DNA of 23,023 nt from an uncultured Altererythrobacter sp. (lineage in GTDB: Bacteria; Pseudomonadota; Alphaproteobacteria; Sphingomonadales; Sphingomonadaceae), in the NCBI GenBank assembly GCA_946885545.1, contig CAMPGP010000006.1:1-23023 (forward strand). Direction: 5' to 3'. Position numbers and translations under genes: made by a program. Under the pieces are notes generated by a model. It was given only the letters and a program-made list of their open reading frames with translations. It was not told where the DNA came from and made no database searches. This document shows positions 16,883 through 23,023 of the stretch, piece by piece (within the stretch, counting starts at the first letter, position 1; each line of letters opens with the position of its first letter).

Positions 16883-18121
16883 TCAGCGCCCCGCCTGCAT
16901 CAGGATCGATTCCGACGGCAGGACATGGTCGAGGAAGGGAATGATGGCCGCCCCGATGGCCGATGCGTCGTCGGACGCTTCGGCGCGGCGTACCGGGGCG
17001 ACGACCGGTAGTTGGCGTCCCGCCATTCGGGCATTGAGGCGCTCGACCAGCGCGTCGACCAGCTTGCCGGGCAAGCGTCCGCCGATCAGGATCGCAGCGG
17101 GATTGATCAGGCAGTTGACCGCGATCAGCGGCTGGACGAGCACGTCGGCGGCATCGTCGAGCCATTGCAAGATCACCGCCTGCTTGTCGTCGGGCCCATC
17201 GAGCAGGGCCTCGGGCCGGTCGACTTCGTATCCTTCGGCCTCCAGCCGGGCGTAGAGCGCGAGCAGCGAGACGGTGTCCTGCACGTTCGCGCCCTCGCGT
17301 TGCGGATCGGGCATCGCCCAGATTTCCCCCGAGCGCGAATCCGCGCCGCGCACGTAGCTGCGGTCGACCACCAACCCGCCGCCGAGCCCCGCGCTGATCA
17401 GCAGGTAGAAGAAGCTTGGGCTCGCGATCCCGCCCCCCAGGTGCACTTCGCCGAGCGCCGCCGAAGCCGCGTCGTTGTCGGCGTAGAGCGGCCAGGGGAG
17501 CACGTCGCCGAGCAGCTCGCCAAGGTCGATCCCGTCCCAGGCGTCGTATTCCTTGGGTCGGTGCGGGAGCGCGATCCGGCCGAGATCGTCGGGCAGCGCA
17601 ACCCCGACGCCGAGTATCCGTGCCCGGTCGACGCCGCCTTCCTCGAGCAACCCGGGCAGCACCTCGCGCACATGTTCGACGACCATTTCCGGCAAGGCGA
17701 AGGCGATCTCGCGCGTGTGGCGGCTGCGGATGCGTCCTGCCAGATCGAGCGTGACGAGCGTGATGTGGTCGCGGTCTATGTTGAGCCCGATCGCGAAGGC
17801 GCCGTCGGGATCGATGACGATCCGCATCGCCGGTTGGCCGCGCTTGCCCTGCAGGCGGCCCGCCGGCTTGACCAGGCCCATGTCGATCAGTCGCTTGGTG
17901 ATGTTGACGATCGTCGGCGGCGTGAGCCCGGTCACCCGCGCAAGCTCGCTGCGGGTGGTCTCGTCCGTCAGCCGGATCGCCTGGAGCACGATGCGCTGGT
18001 TGTAGTCGCCCGCCCGCTCGAGATTCGTGCCCGAGAGGCTGAGCGTCAGCCGCGCGTTGCGCACATCGTTCCCGCTTGTCGCCGCCGGTCGGCGATCGCG
18101 ATCTGGCAAATGGGGGGTCAT
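16883..18121 (-). CDS. ROK-family transcriptional regulator (NagC/Mlc/XylR type) without the zinc motif
   Basis: A 412-residue protein from ATG 18121 (GGAG upstream); GTG 18184 would add 21 residues. The N-terminal third is a winged helix: YNQRIVLQAIRLTD, TRSELARVTGLTPPTIVNIT, KRLIDMGLVKPAGR, which makes it a repressor-type ROK protein, not a sugar kinase. The C-terminal ROK fold shows AIGLNI, LGVGVALPDDLG, YADNDAASAALGE, FFYLLISAGLGGGLVVD and NPAAILIGGRL. The usual zinc site (GH...CxCGxxGCxE) is missing: after RSGEIWAM comes PDPQREGANVQD, with no cysteines. NagC/Mlc relatives release DNA on binding a sugar, sugar phosphate or partner protein. It is probably the local regulator of the mannan genes through the paired palindromes; this is inference from position. 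It lies between the hydrolytic and the oxidative gene groups. Confidence 0.9.
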   Translation of the reverse strand: MTPHLPDRDRRPAATSGNDVRNARLTLSLSGTNLERAGDYNQRIVLQAIRLTDETTRSELARVTGLTPPTIVNITKRLIDMGLVKPAGRLQGKRGQPAMRIVIDPDGAFAIGLNIDRDHITLVTLDLAGRIRSRHTREIAFALPEMVVEHVREVLPGLLEEGGVDRARILGVGVALPDDLGRIALPHRPKEYDAWDGIDLGELLGDVLPWPLYADNDAASAALGEVHLGGGIASPSFFYLLISAGLGGGLVVDRSYVRGADSRSGEIWAMPDPQREGANVQDTVSLLALYARLEAEGYEVDRPEALLDGPDDKQAVILQWLDDAADVLVQPLIAVNCLINPAAILIGGRLPGKLVDALVERLNARMAGRQLPVVAPVRRAEASDDASAIGAAIIPFLDHVLPSESILMQAGR

Positions 18122-18188
18122 CGCTGGGTAGTTCTCCGAGCCGTCCGTACGCCCGACGACCACACGGCGCCAACCGGACAGCACCTCA

Positions 18189-18222
18189 TAAAAATGGGCG
18201 CTTTAATAATTCGATTTTAGGT
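18189..18222 (-). promoter_or_regulatory. AT-rich stretch upstream of the ROK gene, probable promoter region
   Basis: The short gap before the ROK gene contains the only AT-rich tract nearby (TTTAATAATTCGATTTTAG on the plus strand). It has a weak resemblance (AATAATTCGAT) to one half of the palindromes at 8541 and 15410, compatible with autoregulation. No convincing -35/-10 pair could be fixed. Confidence 0.3.
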
Positions 18223-18231
18223 AACTGGAGA

Positions 18232-18257
18232 CGGGCCGCGATGTCAATCGCGGCCCG
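18232..18257 (-). terminator. Probable transcription end hairpin of the oxidative operon
   Basis: A perfect 11-bp GC-rich stem (CGGGCCGCGAT / ATCGCGGCCCG) with a 4-nt loop begins 11 bp after the stop of the GMC dehydrogenase gene in minus-strand reading. It is followed by TCTCCAGTTACC with no real T-tract, so it is a weak intrinsic terminator or a 3'-end-protecting stem. It separates the oxidative operon from the ROK gene. Confidence 0.55.
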
Positions 18258-18268
18258 CATCGCGGGGA

Positions 18269-19951
18269 TCAGATAACCCCCGCCTCGAGCTGCTTGACCG
18301 CATAGCCCGCAGCGCGCGCCGTCAGCGCCATGAAGGTGATCGAGGGATTGACGCACGAGACCGACGCCATCTGCGAACCGTCGGTGACGAACAGGTTCGC
18401 CGCATCGTGCGCCTGGCTCCATTTGTTGAGTACCGACCGGCGCGGATCGGCACCCATGCGCGCGCCGCCCATCTCGTGGATCGCGTCGCCAGGCACGTGT
18501 TCGCCGCGATAGCTGCTGACGTTGGTCAGCCCCGCCCGGCGCAGCATCGCCTCGCCTTCGTTGCGGGCATCGTCCATCATGCGGATCTCGTTGTCGCGGA
18601 AGGTCACGTCGAAACGCACCAACGGGATGCCGAAGCGGTCGACCTCGGTTTCGCTCAGCGAGACGCGGTTGTCCTCGTAAGGCAGGCATTCGCCGAACGC
18701 CATCATGCCGAACTTCCACGGCGCGTACTTGCGCATGCCGTGCTTCATCGAAGCGCCGAAACCCTCGGGCCCGGCGGCAGGGCGGTAGGCGCTGCCCTGA
18801 TAGCCATAGCCGCGCTTGAAGCCGATGCCTTCCTCGCCCCCGACGTTGCGGAAACGCGGGATATAGACCCCGCCGGGACGGCGGCCGTATTCGATGAAGT
18901 CGGTCATTCCGGCGATATCGCCCGAAATGCCGACCCGGAAGATGTGATCCATGACATAGCGGCCGAGCGTCCCGCTGGCATCGAAATGGCTCTTGCCCGT
19001 ACCGGGAATGCGCGAGTTCATCAGGATCTGGGTCGAGGCCATCGCCGAGGCGCAGAGGAACACAAGCCGCGCCTCGATCACTTCCGCCTGGTTGGTCCGG
19101 GTATCGATCACCCGCACGCCGGTGACCCGCTTGGTCTGCGGATCGTATTCGAGATTGCTCACCACCGCGTCCGAGCGCAACGTCAGCCGTCCAGTCGCAC
19201 GGGCTGCGGGCAGCGTGACCGACTGGGTCGAGAAATAGGACCCGAACGAGCACCCTCGCCCGCATTGCGAGCGGAACTGGCATTTCGAGCGGCCCTGTTC
19301 GGGCTTGTCCTCGGTGATATTGGACATGCGGCTGTTGATCAGCTTGCGCCCCGGCGAGGTCGCCTCGAGCCGTTCCTTCAGCCATTCCTCGGCCACGTTC
19401 ATCGGGATCGGCGGCATGAATTCGCTGTCGGGCAGCTGCGGCAGGTTCTCGCGCCCGCCCGACACGCCGATGTAGTTCTCGACATAGCTGTACCACGGGG
19501 CGATGTCGTCGTAGCCGATCGGCCAGGCTCCGCCGACGTTCTCGCGCTCGTTGGCCGCAAAATCCTCCGGCGCCCAGCGGAACGACCAGCGCCCCCAGAT
19601 CAGCGACTTGCCGCCGACCGCGCCGGGGCGGATCCAGTAGAACTTCTCGCCCTCGTCGTAGGCGTAGGGATTGAGGCGGTCGTTGTTGTAGTACTTCTGC
19701 GTGCCCGGCGAGACGTAGCCGTGGGTAGCGATGAAATAATCGCTTTCTATCAATGGCTTCGGCATCCGGTCGCGCGCGGGAATCTCGAACGGAGCCTTGC
19801 CGTCGTAAGTGTAGTCGGCGCCGTGCTCGACCATCGTGCCGCGATCGAGCATCAGCACGCGCAGCCCCTTTTCGGTGAGCTCCTTCGCCGCCCAGCCGCC
19901 GCTGACGCCCGAGCCGATGACGATCGCGTCGAATTGGTCCGTGGCTGCCAT
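18269..19951 (-). CDS. GMC-family FAD sugar dehydrogenase, large subunit (gluconate-2-dehydrogenase / glucoside-3-dehydrogenase type)
   Basis: A 560-residue flavoprotein of the glucose-methanol-choline family. The FAD-binding motif is GSGVSG at 13-18 followed by GGWAAKELTEKGLRVLMLDRG. RPGAVGGKSLIWGRWSFRW (108-126) is the second family block. The C-terminal part has HEMGGARMG (His492) and CVNPSIT (Asn535), the expected catalytic pair. Three cysteines at 224, 230 and 234 (SKCQFRSQCGRGC) sit where FAD-glucose-dehydrogenase-type subunits hold an iron-sulfur cluster; that role here is inferred. It has no signal peptide. Relatives travel folded through Tat together with a small subunit that carries the signal, and that partner is encoded at 20817-21374. 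In this context, oxidation of sugars or glycosides at C3 is more likely than gluconate oxidation. It starts 5 bp after the TIM-barrel gene stop and is last in the operon. No cytochrome subunit is visible. Confidence 0.9.
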   Translation of the reverse strand: MAATDQFDAIVIGSGVSGGWAAKELTEKGLRVLMLDRGTMVEHGADYTYDGKAPFEIPARDRMPKPLIESDYFIATHGYVSPGTQKYYNNDRLNPYAYDEGEKFYWIRPGAVGGKSLIWGRWSFRWAPEDFAANERENVGGAWPIGYDDIAPWYSYVENYIGVSGGRENLPQLPDSEFMPPIPMNVAEEWLKERLEATSPGRKLINSRMSNITEDKPEQGRSKCQFRSQCGRGCSFGSYFSTQSVTLPAARATGRLTLRSDAVVSNLEYDPQTKRVTGVRVIDTRTNQAEVIEARLVFLCASAMASTQILMNSRIPGTGKSHFDASGTLGRYVMDHIFRVGISGDIAGMTDFIEYGRRPGGVYIPRFRNVGGEEGIGFKRGYGYQGSAYRPAAGPEGFGASMKHGMRKYAPWKFGMMAFGECLPYEDNRVSLSETEVDRFGIPLVRFDVTFRDNEIRMMDDARNEGEAMLRRAGLTNVSSYRGEHVPGDAIHEMGGARMGADPRRSVLNKWSQAHDAANLFVTDGSQMASVSCVNPSITFMALTARAAGYAVKQLEAGVI

Positions 19952-19956
19952 GATGA

Positions 19957-20820
19957 TTACGTTCCCTGGTTGTCGGTACGAGCGCCCAGGCGGTCGAGCG
20001 TCGCGAAGCTGGTGGTGATGTCGGGCAGGTAGGGCGCAGGCGACTGGTCGTTCTCGACGTAGAGGTGGCGCACGCCGGCTAGTTCATTGAGCGTGAAGAT
20101 GTCGGCGAAGTCGATCGTGCCCTTGCCCACGCTGGTCATGGCGCCATCGGCGGTCATGTCCTTGACGTGGTAGGCGTAGATCTGGCCCGGCAGGCGGCGG
20201 ATCAGCGCCTTGGGGTCCTCGCCTGCCTTGACCGCCCAGAACAGGTCGAGTTCGATCTCGACCAGCGCCGGATCGCGCTCCGCCACGAGCACGTCGAACA
20301 GGCTCCGATCACCGTCTTTCACGGTGAACTCGAAGTCGTGGTTGTGATAGGCGAAACCGAGATCGGCCTTCTTGAGCCGTTCGGCGAGGCGGTTGAAATC
20401 GGCCACCGCGGCGCGCCAGGCGGCGGGCTCGCGGTATTCCTCCGCCATCCACGGCACGACCACCGTATCGGCGCCGAGCGTGCGCGCCATCGCCACCGTC
20501 GCATCGAACTTGCCGGCAAGCGCGTCGTAGCCGACGTGGATCGAAGGCGCGGTCAGGCCGAGCCGGTCCATCGTCTTGCGCAGCGCGGCGTGATCCATCG
20601 CCTCGTACCCGCCGCCGCCGTATTCGACCTCTCGGTAGCCGATCGCCGCGACCTGCTCGAGCGTGCCCATCGGGTCGGGCGCGAACAGCTCTCGCAAGGT
20701 GTAGAGCTGGAGACCGATCCGGTTGCCGGCGTTCCCGCCCATCGCGGCGAGCGGACCGGTGGCGAGAGCGGTCGCCAGCACCGCGCTTCCCGCGAGCATT
20801 CGCCGCCTGTCGAGCATCAT
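19957..20820 (-). CDS. Exported sugar isomerase/epimerase-like TIM-barrel protein (AP-endonuclease-2 fold)
   Basis: A 287-residue protein with a Tat-type signal (LDRRRMLAGSAVLA, then a hydrophobic run to about residue 27) and a xylose-isomerase-like TIM barrel. Metal-site blocks are visible: REVEYGGGGY (first Glu), FAYHNHDFEF, EIELDLFWAVKAG, YAYHVKDM and YVENDQSPAPY (last Glu). Members of this fold isomerise or epimerise sugars. In 3-keto-glycoside pathways relatives act as lyases that split oxidised glycosides, or as isomerases of the product; which one applies is not decidable here. ATG 20820 overlaps the stop of the small-subunit gene as ATGA (an adjacent ATG at 20817 is equally possible). 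Export together with the dehydrogenase small subunit suggests the reaction takes place in the periplasm. Confidence 0.85.
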   Translation of the reverse strand: MMLDRRRMLAGSAVLATALATGPLAAMGGNAGNRIGLQLYTLRELFAPDPMGTLEQVAAIGYREVEYGGGGYEAMDHAALRKTMDRLGLTAPSIHVGYDALAGKFDATVAMARTLGADTVVVPWMAEEYREPAAWRAAVADFNRLAERLKKADLGFAYHNHDFEFTVKDGDRSLFDVLVAERDPALVEIELDLFWAVKAGEDPKALIRRLPGQIYAYHVKDMTADGAMTSVGKGTIDFADIFTLNELAGVRHLYVENDQSPAPYLPDITTSFATLDRLGARTDNQGT

Positions 20821-21374
20821 GACGAGAACACCTTCTGGTCCGCGGTATAGGGGTAGTGGCCGTCGTAGCGGCCGGGCACGGGCAGGTATTCGCGCTCCTG
20901 CGTGATGCCGATCTCCGAGGTGTAGTAGCCGGTGATGACGAGCTGGCGGAACTTGTCGAAGAAGTCCTCCCCGCCGGGCAGCGCGTCCTCCATCGCCAGA
21001 GTCAGAAGCGCATCCTGCCGCTCGGGTCCCGCATCGGCGGCGGCGGCGCCGTAATCCTTGCGGCTGCGCGCCTCGATCGCATCGAGTCCGGCGAGGATCG
21101 GCGCCTTGTCATCGGGCATGGCCCAGTCGGCGAGCAGCTTCTCGATGAACTGCGGGACTTCCGCCGCGATCGCCCCGGGGGTGTCGGTGGTGGGGATCAC
21201 CCGCTCGCTGAGCGCCGAGACCAGCACGCGCTGGGCATCGGTGAACACCGCGCTGCTCGGCGGCCCGGTGTCGATCATCGGGATCTTGACGGCGGCGGCG
21301 CGGGCGATCGGCGCGAACAGCGCGGCGCCGAAGATCGCCGCGATCCCGGCGAGGGCGTCTCTCCGGTCGATCAT
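20817..21374 (-). CDS. Gluconate 2-dehydrogenase subunit 3-like protein (Tat-exported small subunit)
   Basis: A 185-residue small subunit of a GMC-type membrane or periplasmic sugar dehydrogenase. It has a Tat signal (IDRRDALAGIAAIFGAALFAP, here residues 2-9 IDRRDALA followed by the hydrophobic run) ending near ARA|AA. The mature part has the subunit-3 family blocks VLVSALSERVIPTTDTPGA, FFDKFRQLVITGYYTSEIG and EYLPVPGRYDGHYPY. This subunit is required for export and maturation of the catalytic flavoprotein, which has no signal of its own (gene at 18269-19951). It overlaps the DUF1080 gene (ATGA at 21371-21374) and the TIM-barrel gene (20817-20820), showing tight coupling. The TIM-barrel gene is placed between the two dehydrogenase subunits. 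Confidence 0.88.
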   Translation of the reverse strand: MIDRRDALAGIAAIFGAALFAPIARAAAVKIPMIDTGPPSSAVFTDAQRVLVSALSERVIPTTDTPGAIAAEVPQFIEKLLADWAMPDDKAPILAGLDAIEARSRKDYGAAAADAGPERQDALLTLAMEDALPGGEDFFDKFRQLVITGYYTSEIGITQEREYLPVPGRYDGHYPYTADQKVFSS

Positions 21375-22198
21375 TGCGCATCTCCCGCCGCGTCGTGGCT
21401 GCGGGCCGCCTCGGGTAGGCGGCGGACCCAGATGTTGCGGAACGAGACCGGCGAATCGTGATCCTGAAGCTGGATCGGCGCGGTATCTCCGTGCGGTTCG
21501 TATTCGGCGAGCTGCCGCCAGACGGTCGAGCCGGTATAGGGCTCGCGGTTCTGCACCAGTACGCCGTTGAGCAGGACGGTGACGTAGGCGGGCCGCAGTA
21601 CCGTGCCGTCGGTCGCGAAGTGCGGGCGCTCGAACACGATGTCGTAGCTCTGCCATTCGCCCGGCGCGCGCGAGGCGTTCACCAGCGGCGGGGTCGAGCC
21701 GTAGATCGCTCCGACCGTGCCGTCGGCGTAGGTCGGGTTGTCGTGGCCGTCGAGGATTTGGACCTCGTAGCGTTCCATGAACCACACCCCGCTGTTGCCG
21801 CGATCCTGCGAGCTCTTCTCGGGCGGGTTGGGCGAGCGGAATTCGAGGTGGAGCTGGACGTCGCCGAAGCTTTCCTTGCTGACGAGCGTGCTGGCGTCCT
21901 CGCCCTCGGCGCGCGCCGGAACGGTCATGACGCCGTCCTCCAGCGTCCACGGCTGGCCGGTGGGCTCCCAGGCGTCCATCGAGCTGCCGTCGAACAGCAC
22001 CACGGCGTCGGACGGCGCCGCGCCGGGGGTGTCTCCGGGCGTCACCACCTCGGGATGCGGGCGGTCGGCGTCGTGCACCTTCCACTGGCTGCCGGGCAGG
22101 GTGGGCGTGTCACGGAACCCGGGTTTGTCCTGCGCCATGCCGCTGCTCCCCGTTGTAAATGCGACGGCGATCGCGGCCGCGATTCCGAAAGCTTTCAC
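21371..22198 (-). CDS. DUF1080 / 3-keto-disaccharide hydrolase domain protein, secreted
   Basis: The protein has 275 residues from GTG 22198, which follows AGGAG by 7 bases. An ATG at 22213 (280 residues, MRRRRVKAF) overlaps the upstream stop as ATGA and is a good alternative. A Sec-type signal (KAFGIAAAIAVAFTTG) leads to cleavage near GMA|QD. The rest is one concanavalin-like beta-sandwich of the DUF1080 type: AVVLFDGSSMDAWEP, WTLEDGVMTV, LVSKESFGDVQLHLEFRSP, GNSGVWFMERYEVQILDG, GAIYGSTPPLVNAS, EWQSYDIVFERPHF and VTVLLNGVLVQN. Family members were recently shown to cleave glycosides whose sugar has been oxidised at C3 (3-keto-glycoside hydrolases). Its position next to dehydrogenase genes fits that role well. 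Substrate aglycone or sugar is unknown. Confidence 0.88.
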   Translation of the reverse strand: MKAFGIAAAIAVAFTTGSSGMAQDKPGFRDTPTLPGSQWKVHDADRPHPEVVTPGDTPGAAPSDAVVLFDGSSMDAWEPTGQPWTLEDGVMTVPARAEGEDASTLVSKESFGDVQLHLEFRSPNPPEKSSQDRGNSGVWFMERYEVQILDGHDNPTYADGTVGAIYGSTPPLVNASRAPGEWQSYDIVFERPHFATDGTVLRPAYVTVLLNGVLVQNREPYTGSTVWRQLAEYEPHGDTAPIQLQDHDSPVSFRNIWVRRLPEAARSHDAAGDAQ

Positions 22199-22209
22199 TC
22201 GTCTTCTCC

Positions 22210-23023
22210 TCATGCCGCGTCGATCGCGCGATAGGCGGCGAGAAGCCGCTCCTCGCCCGCGCGGCCTTCGACCGAATTGCCGTGTTCCATGCCGATCACG
22301 CCCGCGAACTTCCTCGCGCGCAGCCAGCGGACCACATTCTGATAGTTGATCTCGCCCGTGCCGGGCTCGTTGCGCCCGGGATTGTCGCCGAACTGAACGT
22401 AGGCGATCTCGTCCCAGCACGCGTCCATCGTCGCGATCAGGTTCCCGGCCTGGATCTGTTCGTGATAGAGATCGGCGAGCACCTTCACCGCCCGGCTGTC
22501 GACGCCCTTGGCGACCGCGAAACCCTGCGGCACGGTCCGCAGGAACACGCCGGGGTGGTTTACCAGCGTATTGAGCGGCTCCATCACCATGACCAGGCCG
22601 TGCGGCTCGACGATCTCGGCCGCGCGGCGCATCGTTTCGACCACCCGGCCGGTCTGGATTTCGAGCGGCAGCCTGCGATCGAGGAAGCCGGGCACGACCG
22701 TCATCCATTTCGCGTCGAGCCGCTTCGCGACATCGATCGAGGCGCGGATATCGGCGAGGAAGGCCTCGCGATCCGCGTCGTCGTCGCCGCCGAGTTGCGG
22801 GCGGAAATCGCCCCACCGCGGCATGCTGGCGACGAACACGCCCATCGTCATGTCGCGCTGCTGCAGCGCACGTGCCATCGCGGTTTGTTCGGCGACCATG
22901 CGGCCCGCCGCCTCGTTGTCTTCCCACGCGGTAAAGCCCTGGTCGGCGGCATAGGCGATTTGCTCCAGCCGGTTGCCGCGGCTGGCAAAGCTGCCCTCAT
23001 GCGGCGCGTACCCTAGCGAGAAG
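22210..23023 (-). CDS. Hydroxypyruvate-isomerase-like TIM-barrel sugar isomerase (5' end outside the window)
   Basis: The frame is open at the right edge; 270 residues and the stop at 22210 are visible. The visible N-terminal part reads FSLGYAPHEGSF, then EQIAYAADQGFTAWEDN, the hallmark start of hydroxypyruvate-isomerase-like AP-endonuclease-2 barrels. Further blocks are WMTVVPGFLD, LVMVMEPLN (metal Glu), HPGVFL, ATMDACWDEIAYVQFGDNPGR, GEINYQNVV and FAGVIGMEHGNS (second metal Glu). The barrel looks intact to its end; any signal peptide lies beyond the window. These enzymes interconvert aldoses and ketoses or keto acids; in keto-sugar operons they probably act on the released 3-keto sugar or as a lyase. 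It ends in an ATGA or 11-bp junction with the DUF1080 gene, depending on that gene's start. It is the first visible gene of the oxidative operon; the promoter is outside. Confidence 0.85.
   Translation of the reverse strand, partial: FSLGYAPHEGSFASRGNRLEQIAYAADQGFTAWEDNEAAGRMVAEQTAMARALQQRDMTMGVFVASMPRWGDFRPQLGGDDDADREAFLADIRASIDVAKRLDAKWMTVVPGFLDRRLPLEIQTGRVVETMRRAAEIVEPHGLVMVMEPLNTLVNHPGVFLRTVPQGFAVAKGVDSRAVKVLADLYHEQIQAGNLIATMDACWDEIAYVQFGDNPGRNEPGTGEINYQNVVRWLRARKFAGVIGMEHGNSVEGRAGEERLLAAYRAIDAA

Noticed and set aside
16883..18121. ROK protein as the missing mannokinase
   Set aside because: It has an N-terminal winged helix-turn-helix and lacks the zinc-containing signature of ROK kinases, so it reads as a regulator.
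1..23023. Mobile element, prophage, CRISPR array or RNA gene
   Set aside because: No transposase, integrase, regularly spaced repeats, tRNA-like cloverleaf or rRNA sequence was recognised on either strand.

Overview
The window is high-GC DNA (visibly about 65 %) carrying a glycan-utilisation locus. It most likely comes from a sphingomonad-type alphaproteobacterium (Sphingomonadales, perhaps Erythrobacteraceae). The main reasons are the TonB-dependent receptor of the Xanthomonas/Caulobacter/Sphingomonas carbohydrate type, the frequent Tat signals on secreted enzymes and the codon bias. The taxon is an inference; there is no rRNA, tRNA, CRISPR array or insertion sequence in the window. Almost all of it is coding, no gap exceeds 300 bp, and every gene but one lies on the minus strand, so genes are read from high to low coordinates.

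Region A (1-15492) is an alpha-mannan (or high-mannose glycan) utilisation locus. A promoter/operator zone at about 15390-15430 lies between a plus-strand MFS hexose transporter (15493-16866) and a minus-strand run: manA-type mannose-6-phosphate isomerase, FucP-type MFS transporter, a divergent GH92 lipoprotein and a GH2 enzyme. After a 285-bp regulatory gap comes the TonB-dependent receptor, a strong intrinsic terminator, then GH43, GH92, GH125 (exo-alpha-1,6-mannosidase) and a third GH92 cut off by the window start. Together they read as outer-membrane import of manno-oligosaccharides, trimming of alpha-1,2/1,3 branches (GH92) and the alpha-1,6 backbone (GH125), removal of other decorations (GH43, GH2), inner-membrane uptake (two MFS carriers) and entry into glycolysis (ManA). 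No sugar kinase and no endo-mannanase is visible.

Region B (16883-18121) encodes a ROK-family transcription factor that has lost the usual zinc motif. It converges on the hexose transporter gene. A nearly identical 16/17-nt AT-rich palindrome stands in front of both the receptor gene and the manA/transporter divergent pair, and is the best candidate for its operator.

Region C (18269-23023, open on the right) is a tightly coupled minus-strand operon: a hydroxypyruvate-isomerase-like TIM barrel (partial), a DUF1080 / 3-keto-disaccharide hydrolase, a Tat-exported gluconate-2-dehydrogenase-subunit-3-like protein, a second TIM-barrel sugar isomerase/epimerase and a GMC flavoprotein dehydrogenase. 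Three of its four junctions are ATGA overlaps. This set matches the parts list of the oxidative 3-keto-glycoside route, in which C3 oxidation is followed by elimination or hydrolysis of the keto-glycoside. The notable feature of the window is this oxidative module directly beside a classical hydrolytic mannan locus, with only the regulator gene between them.
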